Shown one piece after another: positions 46,221 to 57,540 of a stretch of DNA of 64,000 bases. The stretch is from Zanthoxylum bungeanum (taxonomy: Eukaryota > Streptophyta > Magnoliopsida > Sapindales > Rutaceae): contig SKCR01049631.1 in NCBI GenBank assembly GCA_019454045.1, forward strand, positions 1 to 64,000, written 5' to 3'. Positions within the stretch are counted from its first letter, which is position 1, and each line of letters opens with the position of its first letter. The position numbers and the translations under genes are program-made. Under the pieces are notes generated by a model, which had not been told where the DNA came from, did not search any database, and saw nothing but the letters and a program-made list of their open reading frames with translations.

Positions 46221-46999
46221 ATTATTTACTGCATTTTAGAGGTCGTTGCTGTAACCTCGTTCGAACGCGTTTCAGAACGCCACACGAACACATGTTTTCT
46301 GTCTGGTCCCGTTCGAACGCGTTATCAAACGCTATACGAACGTGAACCTTTTGTTTACTGTTCAAACGCATATACGAACGCCGTACGAACGCCCACGGTA
46401 AATAGGTCCTCCTGCATCACATCACGACATGTCTATCTTAGCATATAGTTATCTCTTTTTACCTTATGCATTTGTATTACCGCTTTAGTTATCTATTTCT
46501 ATTATGCGCTTAAGTGTCTTTCCCTAATATGCATGCTTGTATGAATGCTATGTGTTTGCGCTTCTGTGCCTACCAATGTGAGATTGTATGTCTTCTGTAT
46601 GTCAATATATCTTTATGCATGAATTCAGACATAGATTATATACAAATAGGTTGTATGCAAACATGAAAAATGTGTTATATGTAAACTTAGATATGAGCTT
46701 TGTACCTATGCATGCAAACTTATGAGTAAATTATCCTTGGAAATATGTTGCTTAGGCTTGGTAAGATTATTGCACAAATCATTTTATTACAAGTTGCATA
46801 AGTAAGGGACCATTCCGAACCCAACGATTTGAGGTCTTCCCTTGCGAGGGGTGATTACGGCCTTAAATCTTTGTCCCGGTTCACACCGGGTGGCGACTCC
46901 ATTATTCTCTGATTTAGTCCCCCGCGGGCTACTCCGTACTCCCAACCGGGCCGCGAGCCCGGGACAGCATGCGTCGCCCAGTTTCTGTTGTCTACAGTC

Positions 47000-47017
47000 T
47001 GGCGACTCTACTGGGGA
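47000..47017 (+). other. Primer binding site of Tat2
   Basis: TGGCGACTCTACTGGGGA lies three bases after the LTR end and begins with the TGG that pairs with a tRNA CCA tail. Sites of this form are typical of Tat/Ogre elements; tRNA-Arg is the likely primer, but I could not confirm the tRNA. Confidence 0.7.
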
Positions 47018-48147
47018 TAGAGAATCGACCCCGAAATAATGTCTTGTAATATTATGATTTGTGCTTTAATTAATTGTGTCTACTGTGAGTTAAAAGGGGT
47101 TTAATTAAAGGCATATTGTTTAGGCTGGGTAATGGTTTGGTGTCTTCCTTCACTCACTACCTTTCTAGAAGGAAAAGCTATTAAGGCACCTAGATAACCA
47201 TCTACTTGTAGCCTATTGTGACAGACTAATCTGGAGGACTTGTTGCTTATTCCTGTCACCAAGCGATAAGAGCCAAAGAGGCTTGGGTACTTAAGAGAGC
47301 CTCGCTCCACCCTCCCTCTGGGGAATCTGCAACAAGAAATCCATTTGACAGTTAGTCACACACCATAACTCATTGGCACGTACTGTAAGGTATAAAAAAA
47401 GGTGCGCTCACTTGGTCGCTCGAACCCTTGACTGGGGAGACCTAGTTGTGGGTAATCCTTCGCCAGCGAGAGTCTTTGTCTACACTCCCGCAAACCCACA
47501 GGTAGACCGGAATTGTACAGCCTATAGCAACTATTTCCTTGTGCTTGTGGACCATCCTCATTTGGATACAGTTGGGCTTCTTGTCACAAATGCGAGCTTG
47601 TTGGGACATTTAAACTGGGACAAGTTCGTATTCTATGATGATTGGGCCAAAAGCTTCTGAAATGTTGATGGGCCACTCTGTAGAAATTATTTATGTATGC
47701 TTGTGTTTAGGAACATTGTCTTTTGGATCCATTCGGACCTTTTGTCATGAGGTATGGGCTTGTTGGGCCATTTAAACTGGGAAAAGAACGTATCTTACGA
47801 TGATTGGGCCAAAAGCTTCTAAAACGCCAATGGGCCATTGTATGTTTGTGTTTTGGAGCATTATCATTTGGATACGGTTGGACTTCTTGCCAGGAGATGT
47901 GAACTTGTTGGGCCATTTAAACTGGGACGAGTTCACTCCTATGACAGTTAGCCCAAAAGCTTCTAAAATGATGATAGGCCGATTTGTGGGAAGATTTTAA
48001 TGAGTTGATATATTCCTTGTATCACATGCATCTCATTCATCTCATGCATACATATATCCTGTTAACACCCTCTGTGTCTAAAAGCCATCATAGATTCTCG
48101 TTGGGTTGGGGAAGAGTGAAGACTCACTAAAAGACGGGTAAAAAGAT
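47018..48147 (+). other. Leader of Tat2
   Basis: About 1.1 kb, non-coding. At 47565-47980 three imperfect copies (142-165 bp) of a segment with TTGTTGGGCCATTTAAACTG and GATTGGGCCAAAAGCTTCT occur, starting near 47569, 47735 and 47877. Short open frames here (47373-47660) show no recognisable domain. Confidence 0.65.
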
Positions 48148-49475
48148 ATGAGTACATCCGATAACGAGGTATCCCGGATAGATCAGTTGGAAAACGGTTT
48201 CGCCAAAATTACGGAACAGTTGCAAGCCTTGACTATTGCCATGGAAAATATGGTTGTGCCTCGTGCTGGGGGAAATTCTGAGAATGTGGGGCGCGAGGAG
48301 CCTCCAAATGGGTTGGGGGATGATATCCCCACTTTTGATGATGACATGGCAAAGTATGCAACAGACAGAGTGATTGGGTCTCATGCAGAATTCAGAAGCT
48401 TCGGGATCGGGTTGAAATAGTTACCCGTAAAATGAGGGGTAAACCTGAAGAGTTGTTAGATTATGAGGCAATGACCTTCGGAGAACAGCTGCCAGCTCAG
48501 TTTAAAATGCCCGACATGGCCAAGTTTAATGGGAATGGTGACCCGAGAGTCCATCTGCAGCAATATGTCTCAGTAATGAGTTCAGTGGGCCTATCACAGC
48601 GCCAAGTCCAAAAGATGTTTGGGATGTCACTCGAGGGGGCACCTGTGGTTTGGTATCATAGCCTTGAGAAGAAGGTTAAGGAAGATTGGAGGGAACTAGC
48701 TGATGCTTTTCTGAAGCAGTATGTTATAGACTTAGAGATTGACTTGCCACTCCGTGATTTGGAGAACACTAAGCAGAAGCCAGAGGAAAGTTTCAAAGAG
48801 TATGTGGATCACTGGAGAAGCCAGCTTTTGAAAATGCAGACTCGACCTTGAGAGAAAGACCAAATTAAGATGATTATCAAGGGTACTAAGCCCTTCATCT
48901 TTGGTAAGCTGAGGAGGATGACCTCCATGATTGCGGATTTTCGACAGTTGAGAGAGACTCTCTTGGACATTGAAGAAGAGGATGCGGAAAACCGGAAGTT
49001 CTATGGCCATAATAGAAGGACTTTTGGGGGGCATTCTGAGACTAAGCCCGCTACTACCGAGGTCCCTGCCATCAAGAACCGGCATTTCTCTAACCTGGGG
49101 AAGCCTTTATCTAAGGTGCTTGAGAAGTTGAAGGGACAAGGACTCCTAAAACCCTTAGAGCCTAAACCACTTCCAGATCCTATACTACCCAACCTTGACC
49201 TAAGCATATATTGTCACTTCCATCAGAGGAGAGGCCACGAAACTGACAACTGCACCTGCCTTAGGCATGAAATCCAAAACTTCATTGATGCCCATAAAAT
49301 ACCCGATCCTGAGAAAGAACAACCCAACACATATCGGAACCCCCTACCAAATTACCACTCCGTTCCACCACCCACCTACATGATCAACTCTGGATTGCCC
49401 AAAACTTTTGTCCTCCAAACCCTTAACCACCAAGGTTCTTACATGGAGATAGGGGATGACAGTGAAGAACTGTAG
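48148..49475 (+). pseudogene. gag pseudogene of Tat2
   Basis: Starts MSTSDNEVSRIDQLENGFAK with a coiled-coil-like N-terminus. A one-step frameshift near 48398 leads into another frame (LRDRVEIVTRKMRGK), which continues through the retrotransposon Gag domain (KFNGNGDPRVHLQQYVSVMS; WYHSLEKKVKEDWRELADAF). A stop TGA at 48849-48851, probably from CGA or TCA, interrupts it, and the same frame then runs on to 49475 with GTKPFIFGKLRRM and the Tat-type zinc-binding segment YCHFHQRRGHETDNCTCLRH. With just one frameshift and one stop, this is the least decayed gag apart from unit 4 of the Athila-like array. Confidence 0.88.
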
Positions 49476-49735
49476 GCTAAGGAAGAAGGCAATGCTACGA
49501 ATGATGAATTTGTTCCTCCTAGTTTATTTGATCCTGCATTTTTAATATAGACGTTGATTTAGTCTACATGTTCGAACCATTTCTTAAATTATAATAAAGA
49601 CGTTCATTTCGTTTACTTGCCAGAGTCTCTCCCTCCAACCTGCAACATGAGTATGTTTGGCAAAAGCATTCAACCATGGTACTGTGATACTCAGCGATGT
49701 TTAGAACACGGGGAATTCCTGAAAGAAGCAACCAG
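49476..49735 (+). other. Tat2 internal segment at the pol deletion
   Basis: Between gag and the integrase remnant. It carries two GACGTT(G/C)ATTT copies (49552, 49591) and no readable protease or reverse transcriptase; protease would normally follow here. Confidence 0.55.
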
Positions 49736-49911
49736 AAGATAGGATAGTCATTCGGAAAATGAGGAACGGGGCAGTAAGACTGTCAGGTTTGGAGGGGAAT
49801 GAGTTCACCGAGCCAATCAACATGGATAGATTGAAGCAGTATTTCGCCGGAGGAATAAAAGGCCGAGCGATCACCATGAGGAATGGCAAAAACCCTAACC
49901 CAAAGGAATAG
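49736..49911 (+). pseudogene. Integrase C-terminal remnant of Tat2 (about 58 codons)
   Basis: One open frame reads RIVIRKMRNGAVRLSGLEGN then EFTEPINMDRLKQYFAGG, and ends in TAG at 49909-49911. This matches the last part of Ty3/gypsy integrases of the Tat group, in which a hydrophobic GPY-like strand, a D/EG-x-E-F-x-x-P-x-N-x-D segment and a K-x-Y/F-Y/F end occur. It shows that Tat2 came from a pol-containing element by a deletion that removed everything between gag and this point. Confidence 0.75.
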
Positions 49912-49920
49912 AAAATTCAT

Positions 49921-50060
49921 TCATGCATGCATGCATGCATACATGTAACATATTTGCATCCTTTTTGTGTTTGTTCTGTTTTTTAATAACAGGTTTCAAA
50001 GGAGAAAAAGAGACAGCGTCAAATGCAAGCCAACCAGAAACGGCAACAATACAATGTCAT
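49921..50060 (+). other. Tat2 spacer before the arrays
   Basis: A CATGCATGCATGCATGCAT run (49922-49942) followed by a T-rich stretch ending TAATAACAGG, an intron-acceptor-like sequence. The same order occurs in Tat1 (7207-7265, ending TCGCAGG). Confidence 0.55.
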
Positions 50061-50729
50061 CAGTTTTCAGGAATGAATCACAAGGGTGAGGCCCTTATCA
50101 GTATCAGTCTGGGGGCGAGGCCCATATCAGTATCAGTTGGGGGCGAGGCCCACATCAGTATCAGCTGGGGGCGAGACCCATATCAGTATCAGTTTGGGGC
50201 GAGGCCCATATCAGTATCAGTCTCGGGGCGAGGCCCATATCAGTATCAGTTGGGGGCGAGGCCCACATCAGTATCAGCTGGGGGCGAGGCCCATATCAGT
50301 AGCAGTTTGGGGCGAGGCCCACATCAATATCATTTTGGGGCGATGCCATATCAGTATCAGTCTGGGGGCGAGGCCCATATCAGTATCAGTTTGGGGCGAG
50401 GCCCATATCAGTATCGGTCTGGGGGCGAGGCCCATGTCAGCATCAGTTTGGGGATAAGTCCCAAGGCCGAGGCCCACATCAGTATCAGTTTGGGGATGAG
50501 TCCCAGGGCCGAGGCCTACATCAGTAACAGTTTGGGGATGAGTCCCAGGGCCGAGGCACACATCAGTATCGATTTGGGGATGAGTCCCGATGGTCGAGGC
50601 CTACATCCGCATCGGTTTGGGGGCGATGCCCATATCAGTATCAGTTTGGGGTCGAGGCCCACATCAGTGTCAGTTTAGGGGCGAGGCCCACATCGGTATC
50701 GATTCAGGGGCGAGGCCCACATCTGCATC
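50061..50729 (+). repeat. Tandem array of 28-43 bp units in Tat2
   Basis: The first unit (50061-50098) has the long form seen in Tat1 (TTTTCAGGAATGAATCACAA, then GGGTGAGGCCC). Most others are a short 28-29 bp form, CAGTATCAGTTTGGGGCGAG then GCCCATAT. About four mid-length units with GGGGATGAGTCCCAGGGCCG occur at 50450-50600. The short form can be derived from the long one by a loss of about 14 bp. The long open frame across the array is a by-product of the period. Confidence 0.9.
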
Positions 50730-50889
50730 ATGCATCCATACATACATGCATACATATCACATACATACAATTTTTGTTTTGTATCCACAAGATTGTACCG
50801 GCAAAGACCACCTCATCAAGTGATAGTTCAAAAATGAGCCACATTCTCGGACAGCACGATTCAGAAATGGACTGCTACCACAATAGAAG

Positions 50890-51128
50890 CCGAAAATGGC
50901 ACTCCAAAATGGAGCACACACAACAGATGCCGAAAATGGCGTTCCAAAATTGAGCATACACAGCAAATGTCGGAAATGGCACTCCAAAATGGAGCACACA
51001 CAACAGATACCGAAAATGGCGTTCCAAAATGGAGCACACACAGCAAATGCCGAAAATGGCGCTCCAAAAATGGGGCACATACATTAGATGCCGAAAATGG
51101 CGCTCAAAAAGGAGCACAGTTCAAAAAT
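50890..51128 (+). repeat. Six 40-bp units in Tat2, arranged as 80-bp dimers
   Basis: The unit is CCGAAAATGGCACTCCAAAA then TGGAGCACACACAACAGATG, starting at 50890, 50930, 50970, 51010, 51050 and 51091. Units 1 and 3 share CACTCC/ACAACAGAT, units 2 and 4 share GTTCC/CAGCAAAT, so a dimer was duplicated. The counterpart in Tat1 is the GGCACTCCGGGAATGG unit at 8619-8878. Confidence 0.88.
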
Positions 51129-51255
51129 GGACCACCAGATCAACTCAGTTCGAAGCAGCAGGCAAGTCAGGTGGTAGCTGGCGAGCCAGGTAAGTGAAAA
51201 TGCATTGCGTAACTTTGATAGGATTGTCACTGTTACACATTACACAAGTCCCATC
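51129..51255 (+). other. Tat2 conserved segment before the purine tract
   Basis: GGCGAGCCAGGTAAGTGAAA and TAACTTTGATAGGATTGTC match 9348-9405 of Tat1. Conservation between two otherwise different elements suggests a function in reverse transcription or splicing. Confidence 0.6.
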
Positions 51256-51269
51256 AAAGTGGGGGCAAC
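51256..51269 (+). other. Polypurine tract of Tat2
   Basis: AAAGTGGGGGCAAC directly before the 3' LTR. Confidence 0.88.
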
Positions 51270-54200
51270 TGTAGGCACTGCATTTTTGCATGTGAGTCCC
51301 TACGATGAGTATCATATGGAGACATTACCTTTTTAGTCAAGGAAGTTGCGGGAAACGGTTGTCGAAAGGGAATCGATATTTCGTTAAATTTTATTCGCTT
51401 GTTTAGCTCCAAGCTCACTCATTGGACCTCCATTTTAAAGCACATTTAGCCTATAAAACCCGCAAACCATTTAACCTTGGCCCAAACCCACTCACCAAAC
51501 CAACACAACACCTAACCCACTAAGACAAGCCCACACGCCCAAGGCCGTCAAAATACAACCCAATTGAATTAAATATTAATTAAATAATATACCAAACTAA
51601 ATAAAATATTAAAACATATACCAAATTAAATTAAATATTAATTAAGTCATATACCAAATTAAATAAAACATTAAATCAAATCATACCAAGTTAAAATCAA
51701 TCAATCAAATATTATTCCTAATTAAAAATATATTATTCCTAACTTAAAATATTGTATACCTAATCAACACAAATTAAATATACTAACTTCCTAATCAAGC
51801 CTAAATTTGTCCCCCCTCAATCTTGTATTTACCTTACTTGAAACTAAAACATATCCCTTTTTAATGCACCAAATCCCTTCCTTGTCAAGCAAGGATTAAC
51901 CCTAGCTCATGTCTATATAAACAACCCAAAACCAAGACATCCCTCTATTCCATTCACGCACAAAACAACAAGAAAACCCTAGCTCTCTCTCTCAGCACTT
52001 CAACCAAAAAATACAAACCTAAACACTACTTCACCCTCATGGCACAAACACACAGAAAATAAACCCTACTCACAACCTCATGCAACAACCTTCATCACTA
52101 GCCAAATAAAACACTACCTTAAACAACCTTTCACACATCCCTTCTCTAGAGAACCCCACGCACACACTGCCACAAGCTTCACTAATCGACAAACTGCACC
52201 TCACTGACCAAAGCAACCTTCAACTTGAGCCACGCATGCCCCCCTCACTGACCAAAGCCACCTTCAACGTGAGCAACACATACCCACCAGCTCACTCTCG
52301 GCAGCCCCTAAAAAAACCAAGAAAACCTTCTGCCCTAAGATCTCTCACGTCCATAAGTATGCCACGCATGGCCTATTTCAAGCACCTAAATCAACAAAAA
52401 AACCTAGCCACGCATCACCTAAAGACCCCCACGCCACATAGCTTCCACTACACCTCATAACCGGCAATAATAAACACGTTCACAACATGGCCACTTCTTG
52501 CGATTGTCCACGTCCCCCACTCATTAATACACACGTCCCCTAGCAGCCTTAAACTACCGCATATAAGTCTCAAAACCTGCCAGTAAATCAAGCCCAAGCA
52601 GACCCTTAAAACTGTCCAAAAACTACCATAAAATAGTCCCTGAAAATACTCCAAAACAGTCCCAAAATAGAACCAAAACAGTCCACTAACACACCTGAAC
52701 AGTGACCAGCAAACGGAACGAAAACAGCAGCAAAACGGAGCGCAAACAGTGACCAAAACAGTAAAACAGCGAGCTAAGACGTTAATCCAGTGAACCGGAA
52801 GAGTTACGGAGTGATAGCCCTTCCGACGGCCGTGAAATGCGAGTCCGAAAGTCGACATAAAAGGTTAGACCTGAGGGTATCTTTCACATCCGTTTTTAAT
52901 TGTATTTTTATTATTCATTGAGTTTCGTTTGCATGATTATCTTTGAGTGAAGCATGTTGTGGCCCTTGAATAGATAGAAAATGCATGAATTGTAAAATGA
53001 TGTGTGTTTAGCCCTTGAATAAAATGAAAAATGTGTCGCCTCTTGTGGTATATAGGATGGAAACCCGGACATAAATTTCATAGCCGATTCCGAATGGACG
53101 GTAGTATGATCTGTACTCGGGATACAACTCCACTGTACCACTTGAGTAAACGGTGCATATTTTGTTTTATGTTGTTTTGATTTGTTTGTCATTCATTACT
53201 TGATTTCTGCATGTTATTTGTTTATGTAATGATGTGATCGAGCGCATGGGCTTAGTAAGTTGGATTAAAGGTCCCCTATTTTGAGGGGTTAAAATCCTTT
53301 ACCACGATGCTTTGCCGCGCCGGTTGATGTATATTCGGTTGAATGTAAGATGTGTTCAATCGGGTATACGAAGTCCGATATTATTGTCTTTATTTTTTGT
53401 ATGCATTATGTGATCGAGCGCATGGGCTTAGTAAGTTGGATTAAATGTCCCCAATTTTGAGGGGTTAAAATCCTTTACCACGATGCTTTGCCGCGCCGGT
53501 TGATGTATATTCGGTTGAATGTAAGATGTGTTCATCGGGTATACGAAGTCCGATATTGTTGTCTTTATTTTTTATATGCATGTTGTGATCGAGTGCATGG
53601 GCTTAGTAAGTTGGATTAGAGGTCCCCTATTTTGAGGGGTTAAAATCATTTACCACGATGCTTTGTCGTGCCGGTTGATGTATATTCGGTTGAATGTAAG
53701 ATGTGTTCAATCGGGTATACGAAGTCCGATATTATTATCTTTATATTTTATATGCATTATGTGATTGAGCGCATGGGCTTAGTAAGTTGGATTAAAGGTC
53801 CCCTATTCTGAGGGGTTAAAATCTTTTACCACGATGCTTTGCCACGCCGGTTGATGTATATTCGGTTGAATGTAAGATGTGTTCAATCGGGTATACGAAG
53901 TCCGATATTATTGTCTTTACTTTTTATATATGTATTGTTTTGATTGCGCATGGGCTTAGTTAGTGCGATTAAAGGTCCTCTATTTTGAGAGGTTAAAATC
54001 CTTTACCACGATGCTTTGCCGCGCTTTTAGCCCGTTACTATTTATTAGATGTCATATATTCATCCGTTCATGTATGTGTTATATTGTTTACTGCATTTTA
54101 GAGGTCATTGATGTAACCCCGTTCGAACGCATTTCAGAAAGCCACATGAACGCATGTTTTCTGTCTGGTCCCGTTCGAACGCGTTATCAAACGGTATACG

Positions 54201-54857
54201 AACGCGAACCTTCTATTTACCATTCGAACGCGTATACGAATGCCGCACGAACGCCCACGGTAAACAGGTCCTCCTGCATCACATCACGACATGTCTATCT
54301 TAGCATATAGTTATCTCTTTTTAACCTTATGCATTTGTATTACCGCTTTAGTTATCTATTTCTATTATGCGCTTAAGTGTCTTTCCCTAATATGCATGCT
54401 TGTATGAATGCTATGTGTTTGCGCTTCTGTGCCTACCAATGTGAGATTGTATGTCTTCTGTATCAATATATCTTTATGCATGAATTCAGACATAGATTAT
54501 ATACAAATAGGTTGTATGCAAACATGAAAAATGTGTTATATGTAAACTTAGATATGAGCTTTGTACCTATGCATGCAAACTTATGAGTAAATTATTCTTG
54601 GAAATATGTTGCTTAGGCTTGGTAAGATTATTGCATAAATCATTTTATTACAAGTGGCATAAGTAAGGGACCATTCCGAACCCAACGATTTGAGGACTTC
54701 TCTTGCGAGGGGTGAGTGCGGCCTTAAATCTTTGTCCCGGTTCACACCGGGTGGCGACTCCATTATTCTCCAGTTTAGTCCCCCGCGGGCTACTCCGTAC
54801 TCCCAACCGGGCCGCGAGCCCTGGAAATCATGCGTCGCCCAGTTTCTGTTGTCTACA
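51270..54857 (+). repeat. 3' LTR of Tat2 (3588 bp)
   Basis: Same ends and segment order as the 5' LTR (TATA-like motif at 51915-51922, GGTATATAGG segment at 53047, GAACGC cluster at 54119-54256), but with five 175-bp repeats. Outside the repeats the two LTRs differ only by scattered substitutions and small indels, indicating a fairly recent insertion. Confidence 0.93.
53232..54035 (+). repeat. Five tandem 175-bp repeats in the Tat2 3' LTR
   Basis: Units start near 53232, 53408, 53583, 53758 and 53933; the last is the variant type that ends GCTTTTAGCCCGTTAC. Confidence 0.92.
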
Positions 54858-56162
54858 GCTGGGCTGTCGATCCTCAGAGAAATGGTTACATGAACTAATT
54901 TACTCAGACAAAAACGTCAACAGTAACTTAAATAAAAAAACGAATGAATTAAGAATATAAAATAAAGACTATGGAAAATAAAAAAAGATATTAGTAGAGA
55001 GATATGGCAAAGCATCGGGAATCCCTCTTGCATCGAATTCCTATATTTAGTTATTGATTCCTTTTATTACACAATTGAAGGTTTCACATCCCAAACCAAC
55101 AACCGGAAGATATTCAATTCTACACATATTCAAATTCTAAGGTAATTAATGTTTATTTTCTCTATGTTAACAGCACACAAAAGTCATCGTTACGAGTTAT
55201 CTAACGTCGACAATATACCCTAAGGCAATACTGCAGTAGAAGACCAACACATAAAACGACTTTTACCAGTCACAATTAAGTTCGCAAATCACACATAGAA
55301 GAAGCATGACTGGATCTATATGGGTGTTGACAAAACATAATTTCTGGATTCAATAATCGGAAAATAATAAAGAATAACAAACATTAATTTTATTAAACGA
55401 TAAAAGGTACATAGGAAATAAAAAAACATAAATAATAGAAATCAAACACAAGAGTTCATCCCTAGCTTTGCCTAGGGGATTAATTCCCCATAAAAGAAAT
55501 AAAAATAGTCTGGGATTGGAGAGACATATCGTTCTGAATTATCACGGCTCCACGTCCCGGCCTCGCGCTCAGATTTCTTCTCTCCAACACTCGGCCGCAG
55601 CTTCTGTTTTTCTTATTCGGTTCCCAGCCCTCTCGGCTGTGCCCTCTCGGCTGTATTCTTTGTTTATGCGCAGCCCTTTATATATTCATGTTGCATGGCC
55701 TTTAATATGCATGCACATCAGCCCTTTGTTATTTTTTTAATTAAACACAGCAGCCTTTAATTTATTTCATGCAGCCTTCTATTGAAACCCTACTTCATAA
55801 GCTGGGCCCACGTGTGCTTGCTTTCCAATTTAAAATCTTGGTCAAAGCATCCACACTTTCTTCTTTTGTTTCAACAATTGCTCTCTCTCTCCTCTTAAGC
55901 CCACGCCTCTTCATTATTTTGTGAAATCCAACACCAAAACAAAACTAGGGTCCCACGTGAATTCCCCTTTTAAATTGTTTTAATTGATTTTCCTTTCCAA
56001 TTCCTACAAATATAAAAATCACTAAATTAACTTAATGATAAATATTTTCTAAATTAACATAATGATAAAAAAATATATTAGATAATATAAAAAATATAAC
56101 TAAATAATTAACAATAAACCCGAATAAGTGATGTTTCAAAGTACATTTTCATGCACTTATCA

Positions 56163-57540
56163 CAACCCACAACCAGCTTATTGCTAGTCCCTAGCAATTC
56201 AAGCGTAAAAATAAAAATAAAGAACTAAACAAATAAAAAACCGTCTAAGCCACTTTCGTAGGGATCATGATTGCATTTAGTGTATGCAACAAGCCTTTAA
56301 ACCCATAGGTGTCCCCAGTGGACGTGTTATAGTCTCGTGAGGGCTTACAGAGACGACACCCACAAACGTCATGCAAAACACACAATCATGCAAAAAAAAA
56401 ATTACATAGTCCAATAGTTTCACATAATTTTGTCCTCAAAGAATGCTTAGTAATGAAACCTGAGAACCTTCAAAGTACATAACGTAACTCAAATCTAAGT
56501 CTTTGAATAAATCATCTAAGCCAGACTCACAATGTGTGTGGAAATGTTCATTCACAGCTTAGTTCCTAGGTAAGCTCTGTAATTGCTTTTCTGTGCTCAA
56601 TATGGTATGATTTTTCTTTTTTTTTTCTCGTCCTTTTTTTTTGCTTTTCTTTTTGAATTTTTTTGTGTTCTTCTTTTTTTTTCTTTTCTCAACACACCTA
56701 CCCTTTAAGGTAGTATTTCTCCTCATGGTGGTCCTAATACTCGCCCATGGGTAGCTTCAGGCTTATCAGTTATAGGTGGTTTATTTTCTTTCTTTAGATA
56801 TTTTTTCTTTTATTTTTAATCATACCACACATCATAACACAAGCAAATCAAGATAGACATCTAAGCAATCGGCCATTCATCGACATGCAATTTCTTCAAC
56901 TAGTCACCTTGATAACTACTCAAGCTTTCACTACTAAAAACCTATAATTAAGTGCTTACGAGTCTAACATAGATAAACTATTCAAAGCGTCAGATAAAAG
57001 TGCATTAAAGGACTTATCGTTTCTAAGATTTCATCATAAAACAAACAATATCATCATTGGACTTATGTTTAACTATTAAGGACTAAAAATAAACAAAACA
57101 AATTTTTTTTTGAAGAAATGACAGGTTTTCATGCGCATGCATACACCCCCACACTTAAAACTTGCATTGTCCTCAATGTAAAAGAAATATCAAGAAAAAG
57201 GATTAAGGAACAACACTACCAGGCGCGGAGTTGATCAGGTTCCTGCTAGGGAGACTTTGGTTGTGTAGGTTGTGCTAAAATCTGCATAAACACTTATGCA
57301 AACAAAAAAATAAAATATGCAATTAGAACACAATAAAATAAAAATAAAGTAAATAAAATAAATAAAATACATATGCAAGGGTTGCCTCCCCGCTAGCGCT
57401 AAGTTTAACATCTCCATCAGACGTAACCACTCAAGTTGTCATGGTGGTTTCCATCTAGTGTACTAATGAAGGCATGTGACAATATTCTTGACTAGTTGTG
57501 GCAGTTTATCCATTTATCCTCCAGGGTCTGGAGGTTTGTT
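56163..57540 (-). other. 3' non-coding region of array unit 4
   Basis: Same organisation as 34599-36010 (tract AAGTGTGGGGGTGTATGC near 57140, poly-pyrimidine run near 56600-56700). About 80 bp present in unit 2 (between CCTAGGTAAGC and TCTGTAATTGC) are missing. Confidence 0.65.

Larger units (their letters stand above)
43066..46996 (+). repeat. 5' LTR of Tat2 (3931 bp)
   Basis: Starts TGTAGGCACTGCATTTT and ends TTTCTGTTGTCTACA. Regions in order: unique start, TATA-like motif (43709), A/C-rich leader-like stretch with AACAG repeats (43740-44640), the GGTATATAGGATGG segment (44853), seven 175-bp repeats (45037-46220), a GAACGC-rich cluster (46258-46400), and a conserved end with GGTGGCGACTCC. 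The 3' LTR has only five of the 175-bp repeats, which explains most of the 343-bp length difference. Confidence 0.93.
43066..54857 (+). mobile_element. Complete non-autonomous Tat/Ogre-like element Tat2 (11.8 kb)
   Basis: Two LTRs (3931 and 3588 bp) with TG..CA ends enclose a 4.3-kb internal region: primer site, leader with repeats, gag, a remnant of the integrase C-terminus, tandem arrays and a purine tract. The target duplication GCTGG is perfect. Protease, reverse transcriptase, RNase H and most of integrase are absent. Gag order, zinc-binding segment and the arrays near the 3' LTR point to the Tat/Ogre group. Confidence 0.92.
43022..56162 (-). repeat. LTR L3 of the Athila-like array (about 1.34 kb, interrupted by Tat2)
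   Basis: Its own sequence is 43022-43065 and 54863-56162. The two parts join perfectly across Tat2 once one GCTGG is removed (TATAGCTGGGGTGTCG in the other LTRs). Near 55628 a 14-bp segment GCCCTCTCGGCTGT is directly duplicated, unlike in L1, L2 and L4. Confidence 0.92.

Noticed and set aside
49923..50678. A 251-codon open frame rich in Gly, Ser, Tyr and Gln repeats
   Set aside because: It lies exactly over the 28-43 bp tandem array, and its amino-acid pattern changes as the unit length shifts the frame; the other frames are open as well. It is a by-product of the repeat.
52448..52858. 136-codon antisense open frame in the Tat2 3' LTR
   Set aside because: The matching frame in the 5' LTR (44433-44663) is truncated, so it is not kept by selection; same composition effect as in Tat1.
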